From positions 124,001 through 188,000 of the forward strand of contig NZ_CP180001.1 in the NCBI RefSeq assembly GCF_047528295.1: a DNA stretch of 64,000 nucleotides, given 5' to 3'. The notes below the pieces were generated by a model that was given only the letters and a program-made list of their open reading frames with translations, made no database searches and was not told where the DNA came from. The position numbers and the translations under genes are program-made. The stretch comes from Peptacetobacter sp900550335. GTDB taxonomy: Bacteria > Bacillota > Clostridia > Peptostreptococcales > Peptostreptococcaceae. Below are positions 45,211-53,526 of the stretch, one piece after another (position 1 is the first letter of the stretch; every line of letters begins with the position of its first letter).

Positions 45211-45259
45211 GTTTAATTTCTTTATTTAATTATACTTTAAAAACAAATTATTTTCATTA

Positions 45260-47917
45260 CTAATTCTCTCTCAATCTTTCAACAATTGTTGCTTTAGATA
45301 CAAATTTGTAAATTACTAACGGTAATACTATACCTAATAGGATAAACATAGGCATAACTATTAAAATTGATGTTATTGTAAATTTGTAAGTAAAGAACCA
45401 AAACATATTTTCTATAGTTTTTCCAATAAATGGATTTAATACTATTGATAGACCTAGAGAAAGAACTCCAACTCCTAAAGCGTAGTATAAACCTTCATAT
45501 ACTAGCATAGTTTTTAGTTGTTTTCCTGTCATACCAACAGATTGTAGCATTGCAAATTCTCTTTTTCTAGTAATTATACTTGTAAGAATTGCGTTGAAGA
45601 AGTTAAGTACTCCTATTAATCCTACAATAAAGCTTAGTGCTCCACCCATTAATAAGAACATAGAGCGCATACTTTCAAATTCTGATACATATTTTTCCTT
45701 GCTTTCATAGTCGTATTCTTGATTTTGTTTTGTTGTGTAATCTTTAAGGAAAGTTTCCATGTTTGAATTTGATTTCTTTGTAGTGTTGAATGCATATAGC
45801 ATTGTAGAGTCTGTTCCAGAGTCTTGTATGAAAGTCTTATCATTTAATATAAACTCATCATGTCCATAGTAACGATAAGATAGTGCAGTTGGTACAGTTA
45901 CTATTGCTGATACTGTATATTCAACATCTTTATATTTCTTAGCTCTAGCACTCCATAAAGAAACTTGTTCAAGATTAGTTCCCTTTGGATATACTTCACC
46001 TGTTTCTGGATTGTAGTATTCAAATTCATCTACATATCTAACTGTAACTTTATCTCCTATCTTTGCCCACCGAGAGTCTTTTCTTAGTTTACCGTAATCG
46101 TCTTCAACATATACAGCTGCAATATTTCTACTTCCTGGTTCATATACTTTTGAAAGATCTCCTTCCCAAACTTTTAAGTTATCTAGTGCAAATTTTTCCA
46201 TTCCATAAATTTGTACATCATCTGAAATACGTCCATCTTTTGTTTTTTCTTCTAATTTTATATTATTATCTATCTCTTCTTTTGACATATACTGATTGTA
46301 GTTATTCCTATATGCTTTTTCTGTTATTAATTCTTGTATATGTGAAGTCTTTCCGTATACTTTACAGCTATCCGTTATTCCATTTTGCTTAGATACCTCG
46401 TCTATAACAGATGTCGATACTTCCTCTTCATCACTAAATGAATTATCTCCACTAAAATATGAAGCATTTGCTAAGACAAAATCTGTAGATACAAAATTAG
46501 ATACATATTTATCCATATCAAAACCTTTTGTAAATAAAACTGTAAAGTTTAATAAAACAACTGCTAATGATAAAGAAATTATAGTTACTATAGTTTTTCC
46601 ACGACTTCTACCTAAGTTTTCTTTTGCCATTAAGCAAAGCGATACTTTCTTTGATGTTTTTTTAGATTTCTTTTTGATATTACTTCCTTCTGTGTATCTA
46701 ACTGCTTCTATTGGAGAAACTTTCGATGCTATTCTTCCAGGTCTTATGCAAGAAATCCACACTGTAAATAAAGTAAAGATAACAGCGAAAATAAATATAC
46801 CTGGGCTAATAGAAACTACACTCACAAGTCCATCAAACTGCTTCATTACAGCTGCTGTTAAAACTTTCCCTACTATCCAACCAAAAAGTAATCCAAATGG
46901 GATTCCTATTAGACTAAGAAGCATAGCCTGTTGACGAATAATCTTTTTAAGCTGGCGAGGAGTTGTACCTATTGTTTTTAATAATCCATAAAATCTAATA
47001 TCATTTGCAACTGAAATTTGGAATACATTGTATATTATTAAATATCCTGTAAAAATAATAAGCAGTAATACAAGTACAATTGCAATTACTAGTGAGTAAT
47101 CCATACTTTCTGACATCTGTGCTCCACTATATCCCCAGTTAATGCCAGTTGAAATATATGTTCCATCATTTGAATTATTTTTTTCTTGGTATCCATGATT
47201 TTCAAGTACTGTTTCCACGTTTTTAGATATATTTCTAGAATTTTTAAACATTACATCCATATTCCAACTTCCGGTCATAGTATCACCAGTTTTTCCTGGG
47301 ATGACATTTAATTCTTTGAATATAGACTCTGCTCTACTTTCTGGAATTAATACATGATTTGCTACAATTGCTTCATCATATTCCCAATATCCACTAAGTG
47401 TAAAAGTTTGTGTTGTTTCTTTTCCATCTACATCAAATGTTATTGTGAATTTTTCACCTATTTTAGGCTTTACTCCTAATAGTTTAAGTACTTTTGTATC
47501 TGTTGCTGCTTCGTTTGTTCCCTCTTTAGGTAATCTTCCTTCTACAGGGTCACAATACATAAAGTGAGCTTGATTTTTATCAGAGTATCCAATTTCTACA
47601 TGACTTTTATTAAAAGGCACTTTTGAGGGCATTCCTACAAAGCGTCTTTTTCCATATTGTTGTATTAATGGATCATCTTTTATATTTTCAAATTGTTCTT
47701 CTGTCATATACTTAAAAGTAGCATGACTCCAACCACCACATTGGCGGAAATTTGATTCCTGTATTCCTTCATTTATAGAAAATGCAATTGTAAATATTGA
47801 TGTGAACAGTAATGTAGTCAATGCAATCGCAAAAACAGCAATTAAATTTCTAGTTTTTCCAGCTTTAAATTGCTTGATACTCAAATTACGAATACATTTT
47901 TTATTTTTAACTTTCAT
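45260..47917 (-). CDS. FtsX/MacB-type ABC transporter permease
   Basis: 885 residues from the ATG at 47917, with GGGGGG eight bases upstream; the longer frame's GTG lies in that site. One N-terminal span (about 22-44), a large outside domain (about 45-275), three spans with the FtsX region (LVLLLIIFTGYLIIYNVF onward), a central span near 440, a second large outside domain, and three C-terminal spans. This is the VanRS/BceAB-like or lipid/peptide exporter layout, often linked to antimicrobial-peptide resistance. Glutamine is mostly CAA here (for example QQ in LIQQYG), against CAG in flanking housekeeping genes. Confidence 0.92.
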   Translation of the reverse strand: MKVKNKKCIRNLSIKQFKAGKTRNLIAVFAIALTTLLFTSIFTIAFSINEGIQESNFRQCGGWSHATFKYMTEEQFENIKDDPLIQQYGKRRFVGMPSKVPFNKSHVEIGYSDKNQAHFMYCDPVEGRLPKEGTNEAATDTKVLKLLGVKPKIGEKFTITFDVDGKETTQTFTLSGYWEYDEAIVANHVLIPESRAESIFKELNVIPGKTGDTMTGSWNMDVMFKNSRNISKNVETVLENHGYQEKNNSNDGTYISTGINWGYSGAQMSESMDYSLVIAIVLVLLLIIFTGYLIIYNVFQISVANDIRFYGLLKTIGTTPRQLKKIIRQQAMLLSLIGIPFGLLFGWIVGKVLTAAVMKQFDGLVSVVSISPGIFIFAVIFTLFTVWISCIRPGRIASKVSPIEAVRYTEGSNIKKKSKKTSKKVSLCLMAKENLGRSRGKTIVTIISLSLAVVLLNFTVLFTKGFDMDKYVSNFVSTDFVLANASYFSGDNSFSDEEEVSTSVIDEVSKQNGITDSCKVYGKTSHIQELITEKAYRNNYNQYMSKEEIDNNIKLEEKTKDGRISDDVQIYGMEKFALDNLKVWEGDLSKVYEPGSRNIAAVYVEDDYGKLRKDSRWAKIGDKVTVRYVDEFEYYNPETGEVYPKGTNLEQVSLWSARAKKYKDVEYTVSAIVTVPTALSYRYYGHDEFILNDKTFIQDSGTDSTMLYAFNTTKKSNSNMETFLKDYTTKQNQEYDYESKEKYVSEFESMRSMFLLMGGALSFIVGLIGVLNFFNAILTSIITRKREFAMLQSVGMTGKQLKTMLVYEGLYYALGVGVLSLGLSIVLNPFIGKTIENMFWFFTYKFTITSILIVMPMFILLGIVLPLVIYKFVSKATIVERLREN

Positions 47918-47930
47918 AACTGCCACCCCC

Positions 47931-48599
47931 CTAATGCTCTACAATTTTACCGTCTTCAATACGAATTATACGGTCTGCTAACTGAGCAATTTCTTCATTG
48001 TGGGTAATCATTACTATTGTTTGTGTATATTTTTGGCTAGTTACTTTTAATAATCCAAGTACATCTTGGCTTGTTTTTGAATCAAGGTTTCCTGTTGGTT
48101 CATCGGCAAGTATTATAGCTGGTTTTGAAGCTAGTGCCCTTGCAATTGCTACACGTTGTTGCTGACCACCTGATAAGTTATTTGGAAGGTTATCCAATTT
48201 ACTTTCTATTCCCAGTGTTTCAATTATACTTTTGATATAATCTGCATCTGGCTCTTTCCCATCAAGTTGGATTGGAAGTACAATATTTTCATATACGTTT
48301 AAAACAGGAACTAGGTTATAATTTTGGAATACAAATCCAATTTTTCTACGTCTGAAAATAGTTAGCTCCTCATCTTTTAAAGAGAAAATATTTCTATTGT
48401 CTACTGCTACATTTCCTGATGTCGGCCTATCTAGCCCACCTAGTATATGTAATAATGTTGATTTTCCAGATCCTGATGTTCCAACAATAGCAACAAATTC
48501 TCCTTTTTCTACTGAAAAATTAACTCCATCTAGCGCATGGACTTCATTTTCACCAGAGCCGTAAATCTTTATTAAATTATCTGCTTGTAAAATTTTCAT
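47931..48599 (-). CDS. ABC transporter ATPase (MacB/LolD family)
   Basis: 222 residues. Walker A GTSGSGKST (about 38-46), FVFQNYNLVPVLNVYENI, signature LSGGQQQRVAIARAL, Walker B IILADEPTGNLD and His switch ITHNEE. It should energise the FtsX-type permease 13 bp downstream. The ribosome site is TGGAGGTG. Two terminators separate it from the histidine kinase gene, so the transporter is a unit apart from the two-component genes and probably their target. Confidence 0.94.
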   Translation of the reverse strand: MKILQADNLIKIYGSGENEVHALDGVNFSVEKGEFVAIVGTSGSGKSTLLHILGGLDRPTSGNVAVDNRNIFSLKDEELTIFRRRKIGFVFQNYNLVPVLNVYENIVLPIQLDGKEPDADYIKSIIETLGIESKLDNLPNNLSGGQQQRVAIARALASKPAIILADEPTGNLDSKTSQDVLGLLKVTSQKYTQTIVMITHNEEIAQLADRIIRIEDGKIVEH

Positions 48600-48615
48600 A
48601 TCTCACACCTCCACA

Positions 48616-48674
48616 ACATAAATTTCCTTAGATTTATATGTAGAAATTTATTATTCTCATTCTAAAATTTATGT
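48616..48674. promoter_or_regulatory. 10-bp inverted repeat in front of the ABC ATPase gene
   Basis: ACATAAATTT (48616-48625) and AAATTTATGT (48665-48674) are exact complements 39 bp apart, between the tandem terminators and the start of the ATPase gene. It could be a binding site for the adjacent response regulator or a leader stem. No clear promoter hexamers could be picked. Confidence 0.4.
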
Positions 48675-48678
48675 TTCT

Positions 48679-48726
48679 AAAAAAATCTGTATATAAAAGA
48701 TGTTCCTTCATCTCTATATACAGATT
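48679..48726 (-). terminator. Terminator 2 between kinase and ABC genes
   Basis: AATCTGTATATA (48684-48695) pairs with TATATACAGATT (48715-48726), with an inner AGATG/CATCT stem. The minus strand then has T7. Confidence 0.85.
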
Positions 48727-48767
48727 ATCTCATACAAATCTTTCCACATTCTTTCTGGAAATATATC

Positions 48768-48791
48768 AAATCTAACAGTTTTGTTAGATTT
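48768..48791 (-). terminator. Terminator 1, directly after the histidine kinase
   Basis: AAATCTAACA (48768-48777) pairs with TGTTAGATTT (48782-48791). Only a short T run follows, which may explain a second, stronger hairpin 40 bp on. Confidence 0.65.
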
Positions 48792-48794
48792 CAT

Positions 48795-49694
48795 CTATCT
48801 CAGAATATATACAGAAAATGTAGACCCTACTCCAAGTTCTGATGTTAGTTTTATATATCCACCCTCACTGGAAATAATTTCTCTTGTTAGGTAAAGTCCT
48901 ATTCCCACACCTTCATCGTTGTGTACTGATTGAGAACGATAAAAACGTGAAAATACTTCTGCTTGCTCGGACTCAGCTATCCCAATTCCTGTATCTGATA
49001 TGTCAATTCTTGTAAATATTTCATACTCATGTACTTTAATATTTATTTCCCCAGTATTTGTGTATTTTATTGCATTATCTACAATATTTCCCAGTGCTTC
49101 TGTAGTCCACTTTCTGTCAAAAGTAGCTTTTGATGTTGTCTTTTCAATGTTTAATTCTAAATTTTTACCCATTGCTTTAGAGATATACTGTTCATATATA
49201 TCTTGTAGCATAGGTTGAATTTCTTCTTTTCTTGGCGATAAGTTTAAAATTCCATTTTCCAATCTTGAAAGTTTTACAAGAGATTTTATTAAGAATTCTA
49301 GTTTTTCAGCTTGTTGTTTAATCGCCTCTACATTAGAACGCATATCTTCAGATAAATCTTCCTCTTCTATTAGTTCGCTGTACAAAATAAGATTTGAAAT
49401 CGGAGTCTTAGTCTGATGTGATATATCAGAAATCAAAGTTTTTATTTTCTCTTTTTCCTTCATAATATTTTTAGATGAAGTATTTGATAATGCGAGATAA
49501 TTAGAGAACTTTGTTTCTAATGCGGATAATCTACTCTCGTCAAATTTTGTTTCTGAGTATTCCCCATCAGCTGCAGAGTCTATCATTTTTTCAAGTGTAT
49601 CCATAGTTTTTTTAGTGCGTATATGATTTATTAAAACAACTGTAAAAGCTGCAATTATGCTAATTAACGCAAATAATATAATCAATTTACTCAT
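48795..49694 (-). CDS. Sensor histidine kinase
   Basis: 299 residues. A single N-terminal membrane span (4-23), almost no external part, then a linker of about 60 residues. Phospho-acceptor His93 in SDISHQTKTPISNL; N box IVDNAIKYTNTGEI; G1 DTGIGIAES; F box FSRFYRSQS; G2 GVGIGLYLTREI. The lack of a sensor domain fits kinases that sense through a partner ABC transporter, as in Bce-type systems. It overlaps the response-regulator gene by 8 bp. Gln codons are mostly CAA. Confidence 0.94.
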   Translation of the reverse strand: MSKLIILFALISIIAAFTVVLINHIRTKKTMDTLEKMIDSAADGEYSETKFDESRLSALETKFSNYLALSNTSSKNIMKEKEKIKTLISDISHQTKTPISNLILYSELIEEEDLSEDMRSNVEAIKQQAEKLEFLIKSLVKLSRLENGILNLSPRKEEIQPMLQDIYEQYISKAMGKNLELNIEKTTSKATFDRKWTTEALGNIVDNAIKYTNTGEINIKVHEYEIFTRIDISDTGIGIAESEQAEVFSRFYRSQSVHNDEGVGIGLYLTREIISSEGGYIKLTSELGVGSTFSVYILR

Positions 49695-50382
49695 CTTTTT
49701 TCACCCAACTGTACCCTATTCCATAAACTGTCTTTATATAATCCTGTGCCCCAAGTTTGTCACGAAGTCTTTTTATACTGACAGAAAGTGCATTTTCATC
49801 TACATATTTTGCTCCATCCGTCCAAATATAGTCTATCAGCATATTACGACTCACTGTTACACCTTGATGCTCTACTAATATTTTTAATAACTTTTGCTCT
49901 GTTTTGCTTAGTTCTATATTTTCTTCATTAGCTAAAAATATCATATTGTCAAAGTCAAATACAAAACAATCTATCTTTAAAATCTTTTTATTTTTACCAT
50001 TTTCATTTTTTAGATTAATAGCATTTTTTCTAAGTTGTGTGTTTACCCTTGCTCTTAAAACTGCTAAAGAAAATGGCTTTGTTATATAATCATCCGCTCC
50101 TTGTTCAAGACCTTCAACAATATCCATATCTGTGTCATTTGCAGTGAGTAAAATCACAGGTCTAATTGCATCCTCTTCTTTTAATTCTTTTAGAAAATCT
50201 AATCCATTTCCATCTGGTAAGTTTATATCCAATAATATCAATGATACGTCGTCAATCTCTAATTGTTCTCTTGCACTTTTTAAATCCATACAAGATATAA
50301 TTTTTCTATTTTCCGATTTTAAGGCTTTGCACAATCCTTGATTGAGCCTTAGGTCATCTTCTACAATTAAAATTTGTTCCAT
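49687..50382 (-). CDS. OmpR/PhoB-type response regulator
   Basis: 231 residues from the ATG at 50382, with GGAG six bases before it; an in-frame ATG at 50394 lies upstream of that site. Receiver domain: acidic pair ED at 8-10, phospho-acceptor Asp52 in LLDINLPDG, Thr in LLTAND and Lys in ITKPF. The C-terminal winged helix ends KRLRDKLGAQDYIKTVYGIGY. Cognate of the kinase that overlaps its 3' end; the likely target is the downstream ABC operon. Confidence 0.95.
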   Translation of the reverse strand: MEQILIVEDDLRLNQGLCKALKSENRKIISCMDLKSAREQLEIDDVSLILLDINLPDGNGLDFLKELKEEDAIRPVILLTANDTDMDIVEGLEQGADDYITKPFSLAVLRARVNTQLRKNAINLKNENGKNKKILKIDCFVFDFDNMIFLANEENIELSKTEQKLLKILVEHQGVTVSRNMLIDYIWTDGAKYVDENALSVSIKRLRDKLGAQDYIKTVYGIGYSWVKKDE

Positions 50383-50456
50383 TTTATTCTCCATTTTTAG
50401 TAGTATTTTTCTTATATTTTTATATTATAATTATACCTCAGACAAATTTGTTGTAA

Positions 50457-50496
50457 AGAAAAAGGAACTATTGCGTATCTTGCAGCAGTCCCTTTT
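50457..50496 (-). terminator. Terminator after uvrA
   Basis: AAAGGAACTATTGC and GCAGCAGTCCCTTT pair with a few mismatches (50461-50496). The minus strand follows with TTTTTC. It lies 57 bp past the uvrA stop. Confidence 0.7.
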
Positions 50497-50552
50497 ATGT
50501 TTAATCTTTTATAAATTTTCTAACTAAAAAAGTTGAATTCTTTTTCTTATAT

Positions 50553-53393
50553 TTATTTAAAATATCTTTTTAGGAATTGTCCTGTGTAACTTTCTTCTAC
50601 TTTAGATACTTCTTCTGGCGTTCCTGTGGCAACTATTGTTCCTCCACCGTCTCCGCCTTCTGGACCTAAGTCGATTATATGGTCACAAGTTTTTATTACA
50701 TCAAGGTTGTGCTCTATTACAACTATTGTATTTCCTGTGTCCGCAAGTCTTTGAAGTACGTCGATTAGTTTGTCTACATCTGCCATGTGAAGTCCAGTTG
50801 TCGGCTCATCTAATATGTACAATGTTTTTCCTGTTGGACGTTTGCTAAGTTCAGCTGCTAGTTTAATTCTCTGAGCCTCCCCACCAGAAAGCTGTGTAGA
50901 TGGCTGTCCTAATTTAATGTATGATAGACCTACATCCATTAGAGTTTCTAGTTTTCTTCTTATGTTTGGTATGTTTTCAAAGAATTCCAGTGCTTCTTCT
51001 ACGTTCATATCAAGTACATCAGATATTGTTTTGTCTTTGTATTTTACCTGTAGAGTTTCTCTGTTGTATCTTTCCCCTTTACATACTTCACAAGGAACAT
51101 ATACATCTGGAAGGAAGTGCATTTCTATTTTGATAATTCCATCTCCCTTACATGCCTCACATCTTCCGCCTTTTACATTGAAACTAAATCTACCTTTCTG
51201 GTATCCTCTTGCTTTTGCTTCATTAGTAGATGCAAATAAGTCTCTTATATGGTCAAATACACCTGTGTAAGTCGCAGGATTTGAACGAGGTGTTCTTCCT
51301 ATTGGACTCTGGTCTATGTTTATTATTTTGTCTATGTTTTCAATTCCAGTTATTTCTTTATGTTTACCCGGTCTTATTCTAGCTCTATTTACTTTACTTG
51401 CAACACCTTTGTAAAGTATTTCGTTTACTAGTGTACTTTTTCCTGATCCAGATACTCCAGTTACACATACAAATTTACCAAGTGGGAATTTTACGTTAAT
51501 ATTTTTTAAGTTGTTTTCAGATGCTTTTTTGATTTCGATGAAGTTTCCATTTCCTTCTCTTAAAGTTTCTGGAATTGCTATCTGTTTTTCTCCACTTAGA
51601 TATTTTCCTGTAATAGAGTTTGGATTGTTTATTATCTCTTCTGCAGTTCCCTCAGCTACTATTTCTCCACCATGGATTCCAGCTCCAGGACCAATGTCTA
51701 CTATGTAGTCCGCAGCTCTCATTGTATCTTCATCGTGTTCAACAACTATAAGTGTGTTTCCTAAGTCTGTTAGGTTTCTTAAAGTTCCAATTAGCTTGTC
51801 ATTATCTCTCTGATGAAGTCCTATACTAGGTTCATCTAGTACATAAAGTACTCCTACAAGTGCAGAACCTATCTGAGTTGCAAGTCTTATACGCTGTGCC
51901 TCTCCACCAGAAAGTGTTCCTGCTTTTCTCGATAGATTTAGATAATCAAGACCTACATCTCTAAGGAATGATGCTCTAGCTTTTATTTCTTTTATTATCT
52001 CGGCAGCTATCATTTTCTGTTTTTCTGAGAATGTGTCGTTTAGTCCATCTATAAATTCTATTAATTCATTTATAGATAAGTCTGTTACTTCTATTATGTT
52101 TTTTCCACCTACAAGTACAGATAAAACCTCGTTTTTAAGTCTTCTTCCTTTACATACAGGGCAAGGACTTTCTGCCATAAACTCTTCTAGTTTATCTCTC
52201 ATGTATTCTGATTTTGTTTCTTGGTATCTTCTTGATATGTTTGTTACAACACCTTCAAAATGTGCTCTGTATTTTTTTCTTCCGCTAAATTTTGAGTCAA
52301 ATTCAAATTCAACTATTGTGCTGTCTACTCCATTTCCATATAGTAGCTCCTGTACAAAATCTTCAGGTAGTTCTTTAAATGGAACATCTATGTCTACACC
52401 ATATTTATCAGCCAAGCTTTTCATCATCATGCTGTAGTATGTTTCATCATTTGTAGCCGCTGCTCCCCAAGCTGCAATAGCACCCTGTTTTATAGTTAAG
52501 TCCTTATTTGGAACTACTAAGTCTGGATCTACTTCTTTACTTTCTCCAAGTCCTTTACAAGCTTCACATGCACCAAATGGAGCATTGAATGAGAACATTC
52601 TAGGAGATAATTCTTCTATCCCTATTCCATGGTCTGGGCAGGCAAATTTTGTAGAGAACATTACTTCTTCTCCACCTATTACCTGGGCAATTACAAGTCC
52701 GTCAGATAGTTTTAGTGCAGTTTCAAGAGAGTCTCCAAGTCTGCTTTCTAGCCCTGGTTTGACTATTATTCTGTCTACTACAACTTCTATATCATGCTTT
52801 TTATTTTTTTCGATTTCTATTTCATCGTTTATATCGTAATTTTCTCCATCTACCCTTATTCTTACAAATCCTTCTTTTCTTACATTGTCGATTAGTTTTT
52901 TGTGAGTTCCTTTTTTCCCTCTAACTATAGGTGATAGTATCTGGATTTTTGTTCTTTCTGGAAATTCTAATATTTTATCTGTTATTTCCTGAACTGTCAT
53001 CCGGCTTATTTTCTTTCCACAAACTGCACAGTGAGCTTCACCTGCATTTGCGAATAATAGTCTTAGGTAGTCGTATATTTCTGTTACAGTTCCCACAGTT
53101 GAACGAGGGTTTTTTGATGTTGTTTTCTGGTCTATTGATATAGCTGGAGATAGTCCCTCTATATACTCAACGTTAGGTTTTTCCATCTGTCCTAAGAATT
53201 GTCTTGCATATGATGAAAGACTTTCTACATATCTTCTCTGACCTTCTGCATAAATTGTGTCGAATGCTAGAGATGATTTCCCAGAACCAGAAAGTCCTGT
53301 AAATACTATGAATTTATTTCTAGGAAGAGTCAGGTCTACACCTTTTAGGTTGTTTTCCCTTGCTCCTCTTATTACAATGTTTCTCTCTTGCAT
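50553..53393 (-). CDS. uvrA: Excinuclease ABC subunit A
   Basis: 946 residues. Two ABC ATPase modules: Walker A GLSGSGKSSLAFDT near 30 and GVSGSGKSTLVNEI near 640, two LSGGEAQRIRLA/LSGGEAQRIKLA signatures, and zinc-finger cysteines in CAVCGKK, CEACKGLG, CPVCKGRR and CEACKGDG/CEVCKGER. It finds helix-distorting lesions and loads UvrB. AAGGAG precedes the start. It follows uvrB by 133 bp on the same strand, so the usual uvrBA operon applies. Confidence 0.97.
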   Translation of the reverse strand: MQERNIVIRGARENNLKGVDLTLPRNKFIVFTGLSGSGKSSLAFDTIYAEGQRRYVESLSSYARQFLGQMEKPNVEYIEGLSPAISIDQKTTSKNPRSTVGTVTEIYDYLRLLFANAGEAHCAVCGKKISRMTVQEITDKILEFPERTKIQILSPIVRGKKGTHKKLIDNVRKEGFVRIRVDGENYDINDEIEIEKNKKHDIEVVVDRIIVKPGLESRLGDSLETALKLSDGLVIAQVIGGEEVMFSTKFACPDHGIGIEELSPRMFSFNAPFGACEACKGLGESKEVDPDLVVPNKDLTIKQGAIAAWGAAATNDETYYSMMMKSLADKYGVDIDVPFKELPEDFVQELLYGNGVDSTIVEFEFDSKFSGRKKYRAHFEGVVTNISRRYQETKSEYMRDKLEEFMAESPCPVCKGRRLKNEVLSVLVGGKNIIEVTDLSINELIEFIDGLNDTFSEKQKMIAAEIIKEIKARASFLRDVGLDYLNLSRKAGTLSGGEAQRIRLATQIGSALVGVLYVLDEPSIGLHQRDNDKLIGTLRNLTDLGNTLIVVEHDEDTMRAADYIVDIGPGAGIHGGEIVAEGTAEEIINNPNSITGKYLSGEKQIAIPETLREGNGNFIEIKKASENNLKNINVKFPLGKFVCVTGVSGSGKSTLVNEILYKGVASKVNRARIRPGKHKEITGIENIDKIINIDQSPIGRTPRSNPATYTGVFDHIRDLFASTNEAKARGYQKGRFSFNVKGGRCEACKGDGIIKIEMHFLPDVYVPCEVCKGERYNRETLQVKYKDKTISDVLDMNVEEALEFFENIPNIRRKLETLMDVGLSYIKLGQPSTQLSGGEAQRIKLAAELSKRPTGKTLYILDEPTTGLHMADVDKLIDVLQRLADTGNTIVVIEHNLDVIKTCDHIIDLGPEGGDGGGTIVATGTPEEVSKVEESYTGQFLKRYFK

Positions 53394-53526
53394 AGCTACT
53401 CCTTTCTTTCACTTTTATTTATTCGAATTTACTTCTGTTTATTTAATATTCATTTTTATAATTCTAATTTTCTATTTAATTTTATTTATCAATTTTTACT
53501 ATTATTTGCTAAATTATTTACCAACT

